A DNA stretch of 64,000 nucleotides from Sinohyriopsis cumingii (lineage: Eukaryota; Mollusca; Bivalvia; Unionida; Unionidae), in NCBI GenBank assembly GCA_028554795.2, contig CM068839.1:85023540-85087539 (forward strand). Direction: 5' to 3'. The position numbers were made by a program, and so were the translations under genes. Positions 60,849 through 64,000 of the stretch are shown here, one piece after another. The notes beneath the pieces were generated by a model. That model saw nothing but the letters and a program-made list of their open reading frames with translations, had not been told where the DNA came from and made no database searches. Position 1 is the stretch's first letter, and every line of letters starts with the position of its first letter.

Positions 60849-61799
60849 CTAGTTAAGTGATCGGGGTGGTAATTGTGTGTCCTCGGGAATTACTTGTAAT
60901 TGTTCACGTGTGAATCCACGTTGAGGAGAAGTCGAATCCAGCATGTAGATTGCTGGTCTACCAGTGGATCTAGTTATGTTAGATATCTTGTGTGCGGTAA
61001 TACTCCAGATAGGATCAGTCGCTCTTTTTTTACCACCTTCAAGTTCACCTGATTCATATAAATATCTCACAGTGACACTACCCAGTATTGGCTGCGCTGA
61101 GAAACCACGTCGTTGTACAGGTATATGCTTTTTGGTGACCGCGATGGCAGGTTTCATGTTGGTTGTTCGAGTAATTTCATTATTTAGCGCAGCTATCACG
61201 CTTGGTAATCTTGCAACCCATTCACGAGATCTCTTATCCTGAATGAATTCCTTCGCGTATTGATATCCAAATAACCGCTCAGCAAGTGTTCGATTAAATC
61301 GCTCAACAATTGCCTGATCACGATGAATTGCACTATGTCCTCGCCTGATGGCGACATTATGTTGCTTCATCAACGACGATACTGCGCCTTAAAATTCTTT
61401 ACCAGGATCAACTTGTAGCAGCTGTGGCCATCGTAGAGGTTCTCGTTGATAAATTCGTTCAAGCGCAGAAGCAACCTCAGATGCTGTTTTAGTCGCTAAC
61501 GGTTCCGCATCTTTGTATCTACTTGCAATATCAACTACAGTTAACGCGTACTTGTACGTTCGGCGACGAATGGTATCATGTGGCAGAAATAATATATCAG
61601 CCTGATGAACTTCATTTGGCACAACATCGAAATGTGCAAAGTGAATTTGTTTAGGCGGTGGTTGGTAAATTTGCCATATTGCCTGTTTGGATAACCAATT
61701 CTTAGCAGTATCACGTGTGACTTTTGCTGCGTTGGCAAGCTTGCCGATTGCTGCGCTACCTCTCCAGTATCCTCTTGGGGAATAATAAATCGACTCCAT
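60849..61799 (-). pseudogene. Integrase, unit 7, nonsense at codon 137
   Basis: TAA at 61389-61391. Ser291, as in units 2 and 5. Confidence 0.95.
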
Positions 61800-61804
61800 T
61801 ATAA

Positions 61805-62350
61805 TTAATTACCAGTGCCTAATACAAGCTTAGATTTCATTGCAGATTTTATTAACCAGCTAGCTAACTTTTCTTTGAAAGATTTATCAGTGATGGCATT
61901 TAACGCGTGAATTTCACATCCGCGAGATGCCTATCTTGTAGATCCTTACTTCGGTAAGCTACATCATGGACATGGCATGCTTTATCGATAGCAATTATCG
62001 GGTACTCACCTGGATTGGGTTGATTTAAGGCATCAAGCCTGATATCAAGTCGGGTTCCAGGACCACAGTAATTATATCCTGGAAGATGTTTTTCTCCTGG
62101 GTATTTAGCCCACGGAGTTCCTGGTAATTTTCCTAACTTGGCCGCGATATCACCACTTTTTTTTTTTAATTGACTTTGATTTTGGCGCTGACTTTGGTTT
62201 CGGCGCTCCACCTGACGGAATAAATTTAAACTTTTTTGTGCCGCATCGTTCACACTTGCCTGTAAGCGCTTGTCGATTATTTTTTGTTGTAGTGGATGTT
62301 ATGTTTGCAGTTGGGGTACGTGCTCTACATTTCACACAATATAAATCCAT
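61805..62350 (-). pseudogene. Zinc ribbon-PLA2, unit 7, frameshifted
   Basis: The T-run is 11 with a private CACCAC variant before it. Ribbon frame 62,150-62,350; PLA2 frame 61,900-62,253. Confidence 0.8.
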
Positions 62351-62370
62351 ATTATTTTATAATATATCTA

Positions 62371-63009
62371 ATGGAGATCACTGACTTTTCTGCTACAAAA
62401 CGACGAGAGCCAATCAAACATAACTCGGTGCTACCAAATTCAATTCGAATGATTATTATAGGCCCATCTGGAAGTGGTAAGACGCAGTTGTTACTTAATT
62501 TAATAATGAAGTGGATGAAGTGGAATAAGTTGTATTTGGTAGCTCCATCTGTGGATGATCAGCGATGCTACAGCGTGTTAAAAGATTTTAATGAGAATGC
62601 AAAATCGATAAGCTGCGACGATGATGTTGTTGAATTTATTACTAGTATTGATGAATCAACAAGTATGGATGATATTGATGGAAGTAATAATAATTTAGTC
62701 ATGTACGACGATGTGATGTTGGACAAACAATCAAATCCTGCCAGGATATTCTCACGCGGCAGACATAAAAATGTAGATGTGATTTATGTAACTCAACGAT
62801 ATACACAAATCCCAAAAGTGATCAGGGACAACTGTAACATTCTTGCGCTGTTCAACAGCGTTGACACACACACGTTACGAAATAAACATCAGACTTGGTG
62901 CAGCGGCGATATGGATATAAATAAGTTTAAACATTTCTTTAGTCGTGCTCAGGCAAAACCACATGGGTTTGTAACGCTAAATTTACATGATCCTCGAACA
63001 CGGTATTGA
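62371..63009 (+). CDS. Packaging ATPase, unit 7
   Basis: 212 aa, Asn106, identical in protein sequence to units 2 and 5. Confidence 0.92.
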   Translation: MEITDFSATKRREPIKHNSVLPNSIRMIIIGPSGSGKTQLLLNLIMKWMKWNKLYLVAPSVDDQRCYSVLKDFNENAKSISCDDDVVEFITSIDESTSMDDIDGSNNNLVMYDDVMLDKQSNPARIFSRGRHKNVDVIYVTQRYTQIPKVIRDNCNILALFNSVDTHTLRNKHQTWCSGDMDINKFKHFFSRAQAKPHGFVTLNLHDPRTRY

Positions 63010-63627
63010 GTCGGGTTAGATACAATTTTCAGCTAGAGAGCAGCAGAGGGGGCGACGACAACAGCACGCAGCAACAATGGCGACAATTATGTTTACAACG
63101 AAGCACCCTCGCGGTTTTATTTCGGCGTTTGGAAGTTGTAGGCGGCGCCCCTTCTGACGATGACAACAACAAAACGGCGACAACTGCGTTTACAATGAAG
63201 CGTCAACGCGGTTTTTTAAAGGGCTTATTTCGGCGTTTGGAGGCTTCTAAAAGTTGTGGGATGCTGCTTAAATTTCCAGGGTTTTTAAAGGACGAAATTA
63301 ATTTTTTCAAGGTTCACCTATGACCATTACTGAATGGAATTAAAGAACATTTTAGATTGCAAAACATGCATTTTCTAAATCTAAAGATGTTTCTCTTTCA
63401 AGACTCGCCATAACATCTAAGTCAGAAAAGACGATCGTGTACAAAACCACAAAATGTATCACATGAAACAAGTTTGATTATATTTCTATAAATTGGCACG
63501 TAAAGTCATTTCAATGTACAGAACACAATTTCTAACATTATTTTGCTGACCTGCATTATGTTGCCAAGTGGTAACAACATAATGAATATAAATTAGTTTT
63601 GTTTCCTTTCAAACCTTTAAGTCGCGC

Positions 63628-63658
<31 letters not shown>

Positions 63659-64000
63659 TCTTATAGAAAGCAAACATTTCCTATTAAAGTATATATAAAA
63701 AACAATAAATGCAAATAATTACAATCTTATATGGAACGAAAAAAATAAAATCCCAAACTAGATTTTTCAAAGAGCCTAATCTCCTTTAGACGATCTGGTT
63801 AAAAATCCATCATTTTAAAAACATTTTCACAAGGGCTGATTTAAATTTTGACAAAAGACCTTCAAAATTATATACTGTTGTACAAACAAGGGCTGGATTT
63901 TATGTAAAATCAACATGTCTTCTTGTAATTCATTAAACCAGTTCCCAAACCTGTATTGATACATGGGATCTTATCGTGTTTTAATATATAATACAAGGGA

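Larger units (their letters stand above)
11631..64000 (+). repeat. Head-to-tail tandem array, about 8.17-kb units, 6.4 copies in window
   Basis: The word ATCACTGTGCGAGCTG recurs at 11631, 19812, 27989, 36167, 44345, 52514 and 60684. Between these anchors the sequence is collinear and nearly identical; differences are scattered single bases plus homopolymer and (TG)n length changes. Each unit holds about 2.65 kb of element (HNH end, integrase, PLA2, ATPase) and about 5.5 kb of gene-free DNA. The array runs off the right edge, so the true copy number is unknown. Confidence 0.97.
60684..64000 (+). repeat. Array unit 7, partial (3317 bp)
   Basis: Type B over the visible part; truncated by the window edge downstream of the ATPase gene. 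Confidence 0.95.

Overview
The window reads as eukaryotic nuclear DNA, most likely from a mollusc (probably a bivalve; inferred from dispersed-repeat-like sequence around 15.4 kb and general base composition, not proven). It carries a decaying Maverick/Polinton-type integrated virus-like element. The gene set is the classic one: the 3' end of a double-jelly-roll major capsid gene, a core-protein/adenain-type protease fusion, a fibre-like protein, a membrane protein, a two-part conserved virion protein, a family-B DNA polymerase joined to an SF1 helicase and an HNH domain, a retroviral-type (rve) integrase, a zinc-ribbon/phospholipase A2 protein and an FtsK/HerA (A32-like) packaging ATPase.

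Layout. 1-5.7 kb: virion-gene block on the + strand (capsid end, protease, fibre, membrane protein, conserved virion protein, two small paralogues) and one small minus-strand gene. 5.7-7.6 kb: gene-free, repeat-rich DNA with a minisatellite and a 261-bp-spaced duplicated block carrying palindromes and a TATA box. 7.6-8.4 kb: an intact HNH/NUMOD endonuclease and a small Cys-rich protein, both minus strand. 8.4-11.8 kb: the polymerase-helicase-HNH gene, broken by many frameshifts and stops. 11.8-14.0 kb: integrase and PLA2 genes (minus) and ATPase (plus).

From 11,631 to the right edge the window is a head-to-tail tandem array with a period of 8,169-8,181 bp: six full units and a partial seventh. 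Each unit starts inside the HNH domain, carries integrase, PLA2 and ATPase genes (about 2.65 kb of element), then about 5.5 kb of AT-rich gene-free DNA that looks like host flank, and joins back to the HNH domain at a constant junction. Only unit 1, still attached to the rest of the element, has an uninterrupted integrase; units 2-7 share one nonsense codon. The ATPase reading frame is open in all seven units. The PLA2 gene is frameshifted by a length-variable homopolymer in six of seven units, and near its 3' end in all of them. Diagnostic variants define two unit types (A and B) that switch inside units but stay continuous across unit boundaries, which indicates unequal exchange between arrays or haplotype switching in assembly.

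Functionally the genes would have made a protein-coated dsDNA virus or self-synthesising transposon: polymerase/helicase for copying, integrase for insertion, ATPase for packaging, protease/core/capsid/fibre for the particle, and PLA2 possibly for membrane breach on entry. The breaks in capsid, fibre, virion-protein, polymerase and PLA2 genes show that this copy is not functional as a whole.
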